NCBI GenBank assembly: GCA_903880855.1 | Contig: CAIRQX010000039.1 | Location: 33,101-97,100, forward strand | Direction: 5' to 3' | DNA: 64,000 nt | Origin: an uncultured Burkholderiales bacterium | GTDB taxonomy: Bacteria > Pseudomonadota > Gammaproteobacteria > Burkholderiales > Burkholderiaceae_C | Shown: one piece after another, positions 43,768 to 53,705 of the stretch | Layout: each line of letters begins with the position of its first letter | How positions within the stretch are numbered: position 1 is the first letter of the stretch | Position numbers and translations under genes: made by a program | The notes under the pieces: model-generated | What the model saw: the letters and a program-made list of their open reading frames with translations, nothing else | Told to the model about the DNA's origin: nothing | Database searches by the model: none

Positions 43768-43794
43768 TTAGCACTCCTTGCCATAGAGTGCTAA
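43768..43794. promoter_or_regulatory. CIRCE element (HrcA operator), perfect 9-9-9
   Basis: TTAGCACTC-CTTGCCATA-GAGTGCTAA; overlaps a plausible extended -10 (TGCTAAAAT) upstream of rpoH. Confidence 0.93.
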
Positions 43795-43824
43795 AATCGC
43801 CATAAGTACCCGAAAGGACTACAA

Positions 43825-44757
43825 ATGACGACCTTATCAAGTTCCACATTGGCTGTTGCCAACCCTTGGGCGCTGGTCCCATCGCTAGGCAATTTAGACG
43901 CGTATATCTCCGCGGTGAACCGCATGCCCATGCTCACCTTAGAGCAAGAGCAGGAGTTCGCCCGTAAACTGAAGAACGAGAATGATCTTGAGGCTGCCGG
44001 TAAGTTAGTGCTCTCTCACTTGCGTTTGGTGGTGTCGATTTCTCGCCAATACTTGGGCTACGGTTTACCCCATGGCGACCTGATCCAAGAAGGCAATATC
44101 GGCCTAATGAAAGCCGTCAAGCGCTTTGACCCCGACCAAGGCGTGCGCTTGGTGAGTTACGCCCTCCACTGGATCAAAGCCGAAATCCATGAGTACATCT
44201 TGAAGAACTGGCGCATGGTGAAAGTGGCAACCACCAAAGCCCAGCGCAAACTCTTCTTCAATTTGCGCTCGATGAAACAAGGCTTCAAAGCCGATGCAGA
44301 TGCCTCTGACTCCGACATGCACCGTAGCACGCTCAATCCGCAAGAGGTAGATGCTGTCGCTAAGCAACTCAAGGTCAAGCCCGAAGAAGTGCTGGAGATG
44401 GAAATGCGCATGTCGGGTGGCGACGTGATGCTAGACCCCACACCCAACGACGAAGGTGAAGAGGCTTTTGGCCCGATCGCTTACTTAAGCGACGTCAACC
44501 ACGAACCCACCGTCATGATGGCGGCGCACCAGCGCGATGTCTTGGCGTCTGACGGTATTGCTGCCGCCTTAGAAGTACTCGACGAGCGTAGCCGTCGCGT
44601 GGTCGAAGAGCGTTGGCTCAAGGTACAAGACGATGGCTCAGGCGGTATGACGCTGCATGAACTAGCAGCCGAGTACGGTGTAAGCGCAGAGCGTATCCGT
44701 CAAATTGAAGTTGCCGCCATGAAAAAAATGAGGGCAGCTTTGGCCGAATACGCCTAA
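43825..44757 (+). CDS. rpoH: RNA polymerase sigma-32 factor
   Basis: LVLSHLRLVVSISRQYLGYGLPHGDLIQEGNIGLMKAVKRFDPDQGVRLVSYALHWIKAEIHEYILKNWRMVKVATTKAQRKLFFNLRS. Confidence 0.96.
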   Translation: MTTLSSSTLAVANPWALVPSLGNLDAYISAVNRMPMLTLEQEQEFARKLKNENDLEAAGKLVLSHLRLVVSISRQYLGYGLPHGDLIQEGNIGLMKAVKRFDPDQGVRLVSYALHWIKAEIHEYILKNWRMVKVATTKAQRKLFFNLRSMKQGFKADADASDSDMHRSTLNPQEVDAVAKQLKVKPEEVLEMEMRMSGGDVMLDPTPNDEGEEAFGPIAYLSDVNHEPTVMMAAHQRDVLASDGIAAALEVLDERSRRVVEERWLKVQDDGSGGMTLHELAAEYGVSAERIRQIEVAAMKKMRAALAEYA

Positions 44758-45368
44758 GGCTTCAGCAAGATAGCGATGTCTTGCGCAATCGCCTGCGCCC
44801 CACTGCCGTAGCGACTAAATAAACGCACTTGGCCTTGGGCGTCGAAGATGTAACTGCCCGCCGAATGGTCCATGGTGTAACTCGTAGGCGTTTTGCCATC
44901 GACCTTCTTGTAGTAAATCTTGAATTCTTTGGCTACCTCTACAAGCTGCTCAGATGTGGGGATTAAGGCCACAAAGCTCGGATCGAAGTTGGTGACGTAG
45001 GCACTGAGTAACTCGGCCGTGTCGCGCACAGGGTCTACGGTAATGAATATGGCTTGTAGTTTTTCGCCGTTAGCACCTAATAAACGTTTGACCTCTACCA
45101 GTTCAGTCATGGTGGTGGGGCATACATCGGGGCACTGGGTGTAGCCAAAAAATACCACGACCACTTTGCCTTTGAAGTCCGTTAACTTGCGCTCTTGGCC
45201 TGTGTGGTCTTTGAGGGAAAACCCCTTCGCATAGTTTGCACCCGTGACATCGATGGCGTTGAATTTGGGTGTATCTGGACTGCAGGCACCAAACAGCGTC
45301 AAGCCGCAGACAAGGGCAAGTCCAAACGCCAGGCTCGCCATTGGGCGGCGTTGGGTGTAAATATTCAT
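44754..45368 (-). CDS. SCO-family copper chaperone / cytochrome oxidase assembly protein
   Basis: [24 protein letters not shown]; lipoprotein-like N-terminus; [16 protein letters not shown]. Confidence 0.93.
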   Translation of the reverse strand: MNIYTQRRPMASLAFGLALVCGLTLFGACSPDTPKFNAIDVTGANYAKGFSLKDHTGQERKLTDFKGKVVVVFFGYTQCPDVCPTTMTELVEVKRLLGANGEKLQAIFITVDPVRDTAELLSAYVTNFDPSFVALIPTSEQLVEVAKEFKIYYKKVDGKTPTSYTMDHSAGSYIFDAQGQVRLFSRYGSGAQAIAQDIAILLKP

Positions 45369-46252
45369 AAATAGTGGTCTATCAATAAGGCCGCAAACAA
45401 CACACTCAAGTGGATAAGCGAGAAGCGAAATGTTTTGCGCGCTAACGCATCAGAGTAGTTACGCCACAAAGCCCAGCCATAGCCACAAAACCCGATACTC
45501 AAAATAACAGCAGCCACCAAATAAAACCAACCGCTCATGCGGTAGACAAAAGGCATCAAACACGCTGCAAACAAAACAATGGTGTAGAGCCATATCTGCA
45601 GGCGGGTGAATTCGTTACCGTGGGTCACGGGCAACATGGGCAATCCTGATTTGCGGTAATCCTCCACGCGGTAAAGCGCAAGCGCCCAAAAATGCGGTGG
45701 CGTCCACAAGAAAATAATCAAGAACAAAATCAGCGCTTCAGGCCCGACATCACCTGTCATCGCAGCCCAACCCAACACGGGAGGCATAGCGCCAGATGCA
45801 CCACCAATCACAATGTTTTGTGGCGTCAAGGGCTTGAGGATGACGGTGTAGATGACGGCATAGCCCACAAACGTGGCGAAGGTCAGCCACATCGTGAGTG
45901 GATTGACCCACACATACAAGAGCCAAGAACCAAAGGCGCACATCAATCCAGAAAAAACCAAAGTCTCCGTGTCAGACAACTCGCCTTTTGCGGTGGGGCG
46001 CCATGCTGTGCGTTTCATAACTGCATCTATTTTCTTTTCAACAATGCAATTGAAGGCCGCGGCAGCTCCCGCCACAAACCAAATACCTACGCAAGACCAC
46101 AGGCCTAACTGCAATTCGTCCCAGGTTGGCACGCCCGGCACAGCCAGCACCATGCCTATCAATGCGCAGAAAACGATCAATTGAATGACGCGCGGCTTGG
46201 TCAGCGCATTGAATTGGCGCAAGCGAGTCATCAGAGAGAAGTTGTCGGTCAT
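45365..46252 (-). CDS. ctaB: Protoheme IX farnesyltransferase
   Basis: [49 protein letters not shown]. Confidence 0.95.
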   Translation of the reverse strand: MTDNFSLMTRLRQFNALTKPRVIQLIVFCALIGMVLAVPGVPTWDELQLGLWSCVGIWFVAGAAAAFNCIVEKKIDAVMKRTAWRPTAKGELSDTETLVFSGLMCAFGSWLLYVWVNPLTMWLTFATFVGYAVIYTVILKPLTPQNIVIGGASGAMPPVLGWAAMTGDVGPEALILFLIIFLWTPPHFWALALYRVEDYRKSGLPMLPVTHGNEFTRLQIWLYTIVLFAACLMPFVYRMSGWFYLVAAVILSIGFCGYGWALWRNYSDALARKTFRFSLIHLSVLFAALLIDHYL

Positions 46253-47340
46253 ACAGTTTTCAGTTTACGCGCTATGCACAGCAACCAAACCATGGTGATG
46301 CATAGTGCGGCAGCACCACCCGTGTGGACGACGGCGGCGATCAAGGGCCAATCCAAGACAACATTAGAAAGCCCAGTTAAAAGCTGCAACAACAACAAAG
46401 CGCCTAAGACTTTTGCAATGTGCTTGGCACCATTCACAGACAGTAGTTGCCATGCCAAAGCACCTAAAGCAATGAAAACGACATAAGCACTTAAACGATG
46501 CACATAGTGAATGGCGGTCAATGCTTGAAAGGTCAGGGGCTCTCCCATCGCATTGAGCCCTAAGGGACGCCAAATAGTGAAGCCATTCCAAAAATCCATC
46601 AAAGGCCACCAACTGTCTTGACATTGCGGGAAGGTGTTGCACGCCAATACCGCGTAATTGGTGCTCACCCATCCCCCAGAAAGAATTTGCAACAACAGCA
46701 ATGCAGCACAAATCCATGCACTCCTATAAAGTCTCGAGGAGATTTCAACTGGTGTAACTTGGCGCTGCTGATAAATTTGTATGGTCAACAAGGCCAACAA
46801 CACCAAGCCGCCCAGTAAATGCAAAGTAACGATTGCCGGGAATAACTTCATCGTGACAGTGAGCGCACCGAATGCGCCTTGCACACACACCCATAGCAAA
46901 GTGAAGGTTGGTAATTTCGTGTTGGAACCTTGCGACCGTTTCGACCAAGCAAACCAGGCCAAGGTCAATATGCAGCCACCTACCCCCATGGCCATATAGC
47001 GGTGGATCATTTCAATCCATGCTTTTTGGTGCGTCACAGGGCCAGTAGGCATAGCAGTTTGCGCTGCGTCTATGGCGCTGATAGCACCTACTGGGCTTGC
47101 AAATCCATAACAACCGGGCCAATCGGGGCAACCCAAACCAGAATCGGTCAGACGCGTAAAAGCACCAAACAACACTAAATCAAAAGTGATGAAAAGGGTC
47201 AGTTGCGTGAACCAGACCACCCGCTGTGAATTAGAGGCAGAAGACTGTCGCAACCAGATCCAGCCCAAAGGAACAGACGCCACCAAAGCACCCAAGATCA
47301 GCAGGTGCAGTGTTGGAGCGAAGTTATAAAGCGAGTTCAT
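46249..47340 (-). CDS. ctaA: Heme A synthase
   Basis: Start at [57 protein letters not shown]. Confidence 0.93.
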   Translation of the reverse strand: MNSLYNFAPTLHLLILGALVASVPLGWIWLRQSSASNSQRVVWFTQLTLFITFDLVLFGAFTRLTDSGLGCPDWPGCYGFASPVGAISAIDAAQTAMPTGPVTHQKAWIEMIHRYMAMGVGGCILTLAWFAWSKRSQGSNTKLPTFTLLWVCVQGAFGALTVTMKLFPAIVTLHLLGGLVLLALLTIQIYQQRQVTPVEISSRLYRSAWICAALLLLQILSGGWVSTNYAVLACNTFPQCQDSWWPLMDFWNGFTIWRPLGLNAMGEPLTFQALTAIHYVHRLSAYVVFIALGALAWQLLSVNGAKHIAKVLGALLLLQLLTGLSNVVLDWPLIAAVVHTGGAAALCITMVWLLCIARKLKTV

Positions 47341-48029
47341 CGGCCAGGCACATCCCATGACGCAGAGGCACGCAACAAACGCTCCATGTCGCGCTTCGCT
47401 TTTAATGCACCTTCGGCATTGAGTTGCGCAGGGAAGCGCATCATCCATTCACCCATAGGGTCGACCATGTACAAGTGGTCTTCTAACTTCTTATTGGCTT
47501 CTGGTTGCAACCATTGCGCGAGCGCTTTGGGGTCTATGCGCACAACTGTGGCTTCTTCTAGGGCTGGAAGCAAGGTATGGGGTATTGCAGATTTGTCGCT
47601 GACCAACCACACCCACTCGGTGCGTGGACGTTCTTTGCCCAGACCCGCCAAAATTTGGCGCTGTAAATACAAGTTTTGCTGACACGCCGCATCACATTCT
47701 GCACCTGCAACACTGAGCAGTAACCATTGGCCTTTGAGATCAGACAGCGTCATTATGGCTCCATCCAAACGCTCAACCTCTATCTTTGGAATGGAGCGCG
47801 TAGGTTGAATCAATTCACCAAAGTTGCGACGTGCCTCAGGTCTTACCCAGTAGTAAGTGATGTAAGAAGCAACGACTGGCGCTGCACAAGCCAATAAGAC
47901 CAGCAACATGTTAAAGCGTCCCATGCTAGTGCGCTTGGCATCCGCTTGCGCCACCTCTGCTGGCAATGGCAAGTCATAGACGGTCATGCCAAGTGGGTGC
48001 GATGAGTCGGGAATTTTTTTATCTTGCAT
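47337..48029 (-). CDS. Membrane-anchored thioredoxin-fold-like protein in cytochrome oxidase cluster
   Basis: 230 aa with single N-terminal TM; GAECDAACQQNLYLQRQ (CxxxC); located between ctaA and SURF1. Confidence 0.7.
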   Translation of the reverse strand: MQDKKIPDSSHPLGMTVYDLPLPAEVAQADAKRTSMGRFNMLLVLLACAAPVVASYITYYWVRPEARRNFGELIQPTRSIPKIEVERLDGAIMTLSDLKGQWLLLSVAGAECDAACQQNLYLQRQILAGLGKERPRTEWVWLVSDKSAIPHTLLPALEEATVVRIDPKALAQWLQPEANKKLEDHLYMVDPMGEWMMRFPAQLNAEGALKAKRDMERLLRASASWDVPGR

Positions 48030-48783
48030 GGCGATAAGGCTTTATCCATTGGTACCAAAAATACAGCAGTAACTGCACAGCAGCCAATGCAAACCACTGA
48101 AAGGCATAGCCCCAATGTTTTTCAACACCAGCAGTGATTTCTGGCCAACTGCGCTGTAAACCTTCTGCATCCGCATCAGTTTGTAAGACAGTGCCTACTA
48201 GTGAGATGCCGATTTCGTTGCTAAACGCAACAACATTCAGATTTTGCCTAATAGGCAATTGCCTTGTGACCTGTCCTGTTGTTGCATCTACTGCTTCACC
48301 CAAACCCATGACCTCGGATGGAGCGGTAGCAACACGACCATTTACATACACCAAACCCTGAGGCGTATCGATAGGAGCTAACAAAGTGCGGTCTTGTTGG
48401 TGTCGCGGTATCCATCCGCGTTGCACCAAGACGCTTGTAGTCGCATCCAATTGCAAAGGGGTCAACACGATAAATCCTGAGCGTCCTTGCATGGGTCGGT
48501 TTTCCAGGTACACCGTGTGCTGCGGTAACCAACGGCCTTCAAGGCTGACACGTTGGTGCACTTGGGTCAACACGTACTTATCTTTTAAAACAGCCAAAGT
48601 GTTTAGCGCTGGTTGCGCTTGTCGCGAAAGGATGGCCGCATGCAAAGCCTCTTTCTCGTGGCCACGCGACAACTGCCAGACACCTAAACGCACGGTCAAA
48701 GCCACACCCAAGACAGTGGCCATCGTTATCACCAGCAAGGAGCGCTGTCGCGTGGCAGAGATAATGGCGTTTATGAAATTCAT
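48019..48783 (-). CDS. SURF1-family protein
   Basis: Start at MNFINAIISATRQRS; VRLGVWQLSRGHEKEALHA; VLVQRGWIPRHQQDR; HWGYAFQWFALA. Confidence 0.9.
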   Translation of the reverse strand: MNFINAIISATRQRSLLVITMATVLGVALTVRLGVWQLSRGHEKEALHAAILSRQAQPALNTLAVLKDKYVLTQVHQRVSLEGRWLPQHTVYLENRPMQGRSGFIVLTPLQLDATTSVLVQRGWIPRHQQDRTLLAPIDTPQGLVYVNGRVATAPSEVMGLGEAVDATTGQVTRQLPIRQNLNVVAFSNEIGISLVGTVLQTDADAEGLQRSWPEITAGVEKHWGYAFQWFALAAVQLLLYFWYQWIKPYRHAR

Positions 48784-48994
48784 AGTTGCACTTGCATTTT
48801 TAGCCATCTTGGGCAGTTTGGCCTCTGCGCTCATATTCATGATGCGCTCGGGTCCGAGTGATCAACCCAAATCCAAAAACATGGTCAAGGCCTTGGGGCT
48901 CAGGGTCGGTATCTCGATCTTTCTGTTTATTTGTGTGCTGATTGGTTGGCAACTTGGCTACATACAACCAACTGGAATTGCTGCGGGTCAATAA
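48773..48994 (+). CDS. Twin transmembrane protein (DUF2909-like); alternative start 48764
   Basis: MKFIVALAFLAILGSLASALIFMMRSG...MVKALGLRVGISIFLFICVLIGWQLGYIQPTGI; the longer ORF in the track is antisense to SURF1. Confidence 0.85.
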   Translation: MKFIVALAFLAILGSLASALIFMMRSGPSDQPKSKNMVKALGLRVGISIFLFICVLIGWQLGYIQPTGIAAGQ

Positions 48995-49030
48995 ACTTTG
49001 TGAAGGAGCCTAAAAGGTTCCTGCAAAAGC

Positions 49031-49052
49031 AAAGGCCGCACATGCGGCCTTT
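49031..49052. terminator. Hairpin terminator between convergent genes
   Basis: AAAGGCCGC-ACAT-GCGGCCTTT. Confidence 0.7.
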
Positions 49053-49074
49053 GTTCGTTTAACTAGCGCGTGAA

Positions 49075-49956
49075 TTACAACCAGTACACCAAGATGTAGA
49101 GGCCCAACCACACCACGTCCACAAAGTGCCAATACCACGCAGCACCTTCGAAACCGAAGTGCTTGTCGGAAGTGAAATGGCCTTTTTGCAAACGCAAGGT
49201 AATGACTAACAACATCAACATACCCAAGAACACGTGGAAGCCGTGGAAACCTGTGAGCATGAAGAAGGTAGAACCATAAACGCCAGAAGTGAGTTTGAGG
49301 TTCATCTCGCTATACGCATGGCTGTATTCGTAGCCTTGCACCAACAAAAAGACAACCCCTAACGCAACCGTTAACCACATGAACTTGATGGTGGTGTCAC
49401 GCTTGTTTTCAATCAAAGCATGGTGCGCAATAGTCAATGTCACACCAGAGCTCAACAACAAAGCGGTGTTGATCGTGGGCAACCAGAAGGGCGTCATCAC
49501 CTGGAAGGGCTCGATGATGCCGGCTGGTGAAGCAGTAGCGCCAGCGACAACAGATGGCCAAGCCGCCTTAAAACCAGGCCACAGCAATGCATTTTCTAAA
49601 TTGCCAAGTTCGGGCACCGAATGAACGCGCGCCCACCACAATGCAGAGAAGAATGCGCCAAAGAACATCACCTCAGAGAAGATGAACCAACTCATACTCC
49701 AACGGAAAGACAAATCGACTTTATGTCCGTACTGGCCTGATTCGCTCTCAGCAATCGTTTCGCCAAACCATTGGTACAGCACAAACAACCAAAATGCTAA
49801 GCCAAAGAGCAAGGAGTACTTGCCCCAGTCAGCACCATTGACCCATTGGCCAGCGCCCAAGATAACAAAGAACAAACCCAAGGCAGCCATCGCAGGGTGG
49901 CGCGAGGGTGCAGGCACATAGTAGTAAGGCGTGGTGCCGTGTGAGGTGCTACTCAT
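49075..49956 (-). CDS. ctaE: Cytochrome c oxidase subunit III
   Basis: Start MSSTSHGTTPYYYVPAPSRHP; RWSMSWFIFSEVMFFGAFFSALWWAR; GFHGFHVFLGMLMLLV. Confidence 0.95.
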   Translation of the reverse strand: MSSTSHGTTPYYYVPAPSRHPAMAALGLFFVILGAGQWVNGADWGKYSLLFGLAFWLFVLYQWFGETIAESESGQYGHKVDLSFRWSMSWFIFSEVMFFGAFFSALWWARVHSVPELGNLENALLWPGFKAAWPSVVAGATASPAGIIEPFQVMTPFWLPTINTALLLSSGVTLTIAHHALIENKRDTTIKFMWLTVALGVVFLLVQGYEYSHAYSEMNLKLTSGVYGSTFFMLTGFHGFHVFLGMLMLLVITLRLQKGHFTSDKHFGFEGAAWYWHFVDVVWLGLYILVYWL

Positions 49957-49970
49957 TTTTTCTTCCTTCT

Positions 49971-50165
49971 TTACTTTGCAACGACCCAGTTGACGAAAAG
50001 CATCAACCCGGCCACAAACAAAAAACAAGCCACAAGACCAACGCCAAGCACGTGCAAAGGCGAGATTTTTGCGACATCTTCTTGGAACTCACTGCTTTTG
50101 CGAATTCCTAAAAACGACCATGCGACGGCAACCACCGAGCGCTTCAAAGATTGGAGCTTGCTCAC
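49971..50165 (-). CDS. DUF2970-type small membrane protein
   Basis: 64 aa; SVVAVAWSFLGIRKSSEFQEDVAKISPLHVLGVGLVACFLFVAGLMLFV. Confidence 0.85.
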   Translation of the reverse strand: MSKLQSLKRSVVAVAWSFLGIRKSSEFQEDVAKISPLHVLGVGLVACFLFVAGLMLFVNWVVAK

Positions 50166-50767
50166 GCGCCAGCCCCCATTTTTGTATCGGCTGGTAGTAC
50201 CGCAACAGGGGCAGCAGGTGTTTTAGAGCCCACTTCAAAAAATGTGTAAGACAAGGTGATCGTCGATACATCTTTTGATAATTTCGGATCGATCACAAAC
50301 ACCACGGGCCATTGCTTTTTCTCGCCAGGCGCCAAGGTGTATTGGTTAAAACAGAAGCACTCCACTTTGTTGAAATGCGCCGCCGCTTGGCGTGGTGCAT
50401 AGCTTGGAATGGCTTGCGCAGACATGACACGGTTTTGCACATTTTGAAACTCGTACATCACCGTCATCATTTCGCCAGGGTGAACTTGCATCGATGACTG
50501 GGCGGGCTTGAACATCCAAGGGCCACGTGCATTCGCGTCAAATTCGACTGTGATGGTCCGAGTGGTATCAACTTGCGTGTTGGTCGGCTTAGCACGGGCA
50601 TTGCCAGAACCAAACACTTCGCGCTCACCCAAGGCCAAGATATTGATACCAGTGAATTCACAAATCGCACGGTACATCGGTACCAAGGCGTATCCAAAGG
50701 CAAACATGCCAACCGCCACCACGATTAACTTTTTAAGCATCACCAAATTTTGGCGGATGGGGACCAT
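50162..50767 (-). CDS. ctaG: Cytochrome c oxidase assembly protein CtaG/Cox11
   Basis: MFAFGYALVPMYRAICEFTGIN; VECFCFNQYTLAPGEKKQWPVVFVIDP. Confidence 0.95.
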   Translation of the reverse strand: MVPIRQNLVMLKKLIVVAVGMFAFGYALVPMYRAICEFTGINILALGEREVFGSGNARAKPTNTQVDTTRTITVEFDANARGPWMFKPAQSSMQVHPGEMMTVMYEFQNVQNRVMSAQAIPSYAPRQAAAHFNKVECFCFNQYTLAPGEKKQWPVVFVIDPKLSKDVSTITLSYTFFEVGSKTPAAPVAVLPADTKMGAGA

Positions 50768-50772
50768 ACGAA

Positions 50773-50883
50773 TCAGCGATTCAACAACATGATTTTGGCA
50801 AAAAAGCCAATGAAAAAGACGGCTGCGACAGAAGCCAGAATCAGCCCCAGTCGTAGATTTTGCTTGCGTTGCTCTGGCGTCAT
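50773..50883 (-). CDS. Cytochrome oxidase small assembly protein-like, 36 aa (absent from ORF track)
   Basis: Hand translation MTPEQRKQNLRLGLILASVAAVFFIGFFAKIMLLNR*; fits the gap between ctaG and ctaD. Confidence 0.8.
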   Translation of the reverse strand: MTPEQRKQNLRLGLILASVAAVFFIGFFAKIMLLNR

Positions 50884-50889
50884 TGCTTT

Positions 50890-52512
50890 TTAACCGATCA
50901 CGCGGGTCGCCGTAGCATCAAGCTTAGGAGGTGTCTCGAAAGTATGGAAAGGTGCAGGAGATGGAACTTCCCACTCCAAGCCTTCAGCAGCTTCCCATGG
51001 TTTAGCAGATGCTTTTTCACCATGGCCCAACATCGCTGGCAAGATGATGAAGAAGAAGAAATACACCTGAGCAAATCCAAAGAAGAACGCGCCCACTGAA
51101 GCAATCATGTTGAAATCGGTGAACTGCATGGGGTAGTCTGCATAACGACGTGGCATACCTGCCAACCCCAAGAAGTGCATGGGGAAGAAGGTCACGTTGA
51201 ATGCAATCAATGTCCACCAGAAATGGATCTTGCCGCGCGTTTCGTTGTACATCACGCCAGTCCACTTAGGGCACCAGTAGTAGAAGCCTGCAAACATGGC
51301 AAACAAGGAACCCGCCACCAACACATAGTGGAAGTGGGCGACCACGTAATAGGTGTCTTGTACTTGTGTGTCAATGGGGGCCATGGACAAAATCAATCCC
51401 GTGAAACCACCCATGGTGAACACGAAGATAAAACCAACAGCAAACAACATGGGGGTCTCAAATGTCATCGAGCCTTTCCACATGGTTGCGATCCAGTTGA
51501 AAACCTTCACGCCAGTAGGCACGGAGATCAACATGGTGGCGTACATAAAGAACAGTTGGCCCGTCACAGGCATACCTGTCGCATACATATGGTGGGCCCA
51601 AACGATGAACGACAAAATAGCGATGGACGATGTGGCGTACACCATCGATGCGTAGCCGAACAATCTTTTACGGGCAAAAGCAGGAACGATGTGACTGATG
51701 ATGCCGAAAGCAGGCAAGATCATGATGTACACCTCTGGATGTCCGAAGAACCAGAAAATATGCTGGTACATGACGGGGTCACCACCACCAGCTGGGTTAA
51801 AGAAAGTGGTGCCGAAATGGCGGTCGGTCAACGTCATGGTGATCGCGCCAGCCAACACTGGCATCACAGCGATTAACAAATAAGCAGTGATCAACCAAGT
51901 CCAAACAAACATCGGCATTTTCATCAAGGTCATGCCAGGGGCGCGCATATTGAGAATGGTCACGATGATGTTGATAGAACCCATGATCGACGATGCACCC
52001 AACAAGTGCAGCGCAAAAATGCCGGAGTCCATCGATGGACCCATTTGCAATGTCAAAGGCGCATAGAGCGTCCAGCCAGCAGCAGGTGCGCCACCAGGTT
52101 GGAAGAAGGATGTGCTCAACATCACAGCTGCGGGAATCATCAGCCAAAAGCTGAAGTTGTTCATGCGGGCAAAGGCCATGTCTGCTGCGCCGATTTGCAA
52201 AGGAATCATCCAATTCGCAAACCCCACAAAGGCAGGCATGATGGCGCCGAACACCATGATCAAACCGTGCATGGTGGTGAGTTGGTTGAACAACTCAGGG
52301 TTGACCAATTGCAAGCCAGGTTGAAACAACTCAGCGCGGATTAGCAAAGCCAATATGCCGCCGATGATCAGCATAGTGAAAGCGAACAACAAATACAAAG
52401 TACCGATGTCTTTGTGGTTGGTAGCAAATACCCAACGTTGCCATCCGTGTGGGGCACCGTGATGGTCGTCGTGGCCATGGACGTGGCCTTGAGGATCTAG
52501 AACTGCGCTCAT
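50890..52512 (-). CDS. ctaD: Cytochrome c oxidase subunit I
   Basis: WVFATNHKDIGTLYLLFAF; HIFWFFGHPEVYIMILPAFGI; VAHFHYVLV. Confidence 0.98.
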   Translation of the reverse strand: MSAVLDPQGHVHGHDDHHGAPHGWQRWVFATNHKDIGTLYLLFAFTMLIIGGILALLIRAELFQPGLQLVNPELFNQLTTMHGLIMVFGAIMPAFVGFANWMIPLQIGAADMAFARMNNFSFWLMIPAAVMLSTSFFQPGGAPAAGWTLYAPLTLQMGPSMDSGIFALHLLGASSIMGSINIIVTILNMRAPGMTLMKMPMFVWTWLITAYLLIAVMPVLAGAITMTLTDRHFGTTFFNPAGGGDPVMYQHIFWFFGHPEVYIMILPAFGIISHIVPAFARKRLFGYASMVYATSSIAILSFIVWAHHMYATGMPVTGQLFFMYATMLISVPTGVKVFNWIATMWKGSMTFETPMLFAVGFIFVFTMGGFTGLILSMAPIDTQVQDTYYVVAHFHYVLVAGSLFAMFAGFYYWCPKWTGVMYNETRGKIHFWWTLIAFNVTFFPMHFLGLAGMPRRYADYPMQFTDFNMIASVGAFFFGFAQVYFFFFIILPAMLGHGEKASAKPWEAAEGLEWEVPSPAPFHTFETPPKLDATATRVIG

Positions 52513-52538
52513 GATGTGTTCCTATTCAACGTTTGCGG

Positions 52539-53705
52539 TTAACGGGCGGCCTTGACTTCGGCGGGCTGGACCAGCTGCCCGGTCTTGTTGGACCAATTGT
52601 TTTTGGTATAGCTGATCACCGCAGCAATATCGGTGTCGCTAAGCTGCTTCCACGCGGGCATGGAGTTGTTGTTTTGGCCATTGAGCAAGACATGGATTTG
52701 CTTACCAGCGTCAGAGTTCAGAACGACAGCAGAACCATCCAAAGCCTTGATAGCGCCGCCGCCTTTGCCACTTGCTTGGTGACAGGCCACGCAATTTGCT
52801 GCATAGACTTTTTCGCCACGTTGCAAGATCTCAGGCAAGGTCCACACTTTAGAAGGGTCGTCCATCTTGGCGGCCATCTTCTTTTGCTCGACTGCCACCC
52901 ATGCTGCGTAATCTTCTGCGCTCAATACTTTGACATGGATTGGCATATAAGCGTGCTCTTTGCCGCACAGCTCTTGGCACTGGCCGTGGAAATCGCCGAC
53001 GGTTTCCGCGCGGAACCAAGTGTCACGCACGAAACCAGGAATGGCATCTTGCTTAACACCCAGTGATGGGACGGAAAAAGCGTGGATGACATCGTTAGCT
53101 GTTGTGATGATGCGGATTTTTTTGTTAACTGGCACCACCAGTGGATGGTCTACCTTCAGTAAGTAATCATCAATATCAACACCTTTGGCGCCATTGTTTG
53201 ACATATTGCGGTGTTCATTGTCCAAGGTGGAAATGATGGCAATACCCTCGCCCTCACCCTTGATGTAGTCGTAACCCCATTTCCATTGATATCCAGTAGC
53301 CTTAATGGTGAGGTCTGCATTGGATGTGTCTTTTTGAGCAACCACTGCTTTGGTAGCGGGCAAGGCCATCAAGATCACGATGATGAAAGGGATAACAGTC
53401 CAAGCAATCTCAACTTTGACCGACTCATGGAAGCTGGCGGACTTGTGTCCAACTGACTTGCGGTGCTTCCAGATCGAATAGAACATCACACCAAAAACAG
53501 CCACAAAGATAACTGTGCAAATAATCAGCATGAACCAGTGCAACCAGCCTTGTTCTTGAGCGATCTTGGTCGCACCAGGCTGTAAATTGAGTTGCCAATT
53601 GGCTGGGCCGCCAGGAAGGTCGTTCACCGCCCAAGCCGCTGTACTCGCCCAGGTGGAAACGAACAGCAAAGCCGAAGCCAACTTCTGGAAAAGATTGTTC
53701 TTCAT
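52539..53705 (-). CDS. ctaC: Cytochrome c oxidase subunit II with C-terminal cytochrome c domain
   Basis: Start MKNNLFQKLASALLF; CQELCGKEHAYMPIHVKV CuA site; CVACHQASGKGGGAIKAL heme site. Confidence 0.95.
   Translation of the reverse strand: MKNNLFQKLASALLFVSTWASTAAWAVNDLPGGPANWQLNLQPGATKIAQEQGWLHWFMLIICTVIFVAVFGVMFYSIWKHRKSVGHKSASFHESVKVEIAWTVIPFIIVILMALPATKAVVAQKDTSNADLTIKATGYQWKWGYDYIKGEGEGIAIISTLDNEHRNMSNNGAKGVDIDDYLLKVDHPLVVPVNKKIRIITTANDVIHAFSVPSLGVKQDAIPGFVRDTWFRAETVGDFHGQCQELCGKEHAYMPIHVKVLSAEDYAAWVAVEQKKMAAKMDDPSKVWTLPEILQRGEKVYAANCVACHQASGKGGGAIKALDGSAVVLNSDAGKQIHVLLNGQNNNSMPAWKQLSDTDIAAVISYTKNNWSNKTGQLVQPAEVKAAR

Noticed and set aside
48386-48763. Long N-terminal extension of the twin-TM ORF
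   Set aside because: Antisense to SURF1; real protein begins at 48764 or 48773.
51175-51876. 233-aa plus-strand ORF opposite ctaD
   Set aside because: Antisense shadow of cytochrome oxidase subunit I; His-rich sequence arises from the complementary strand of TM codons.
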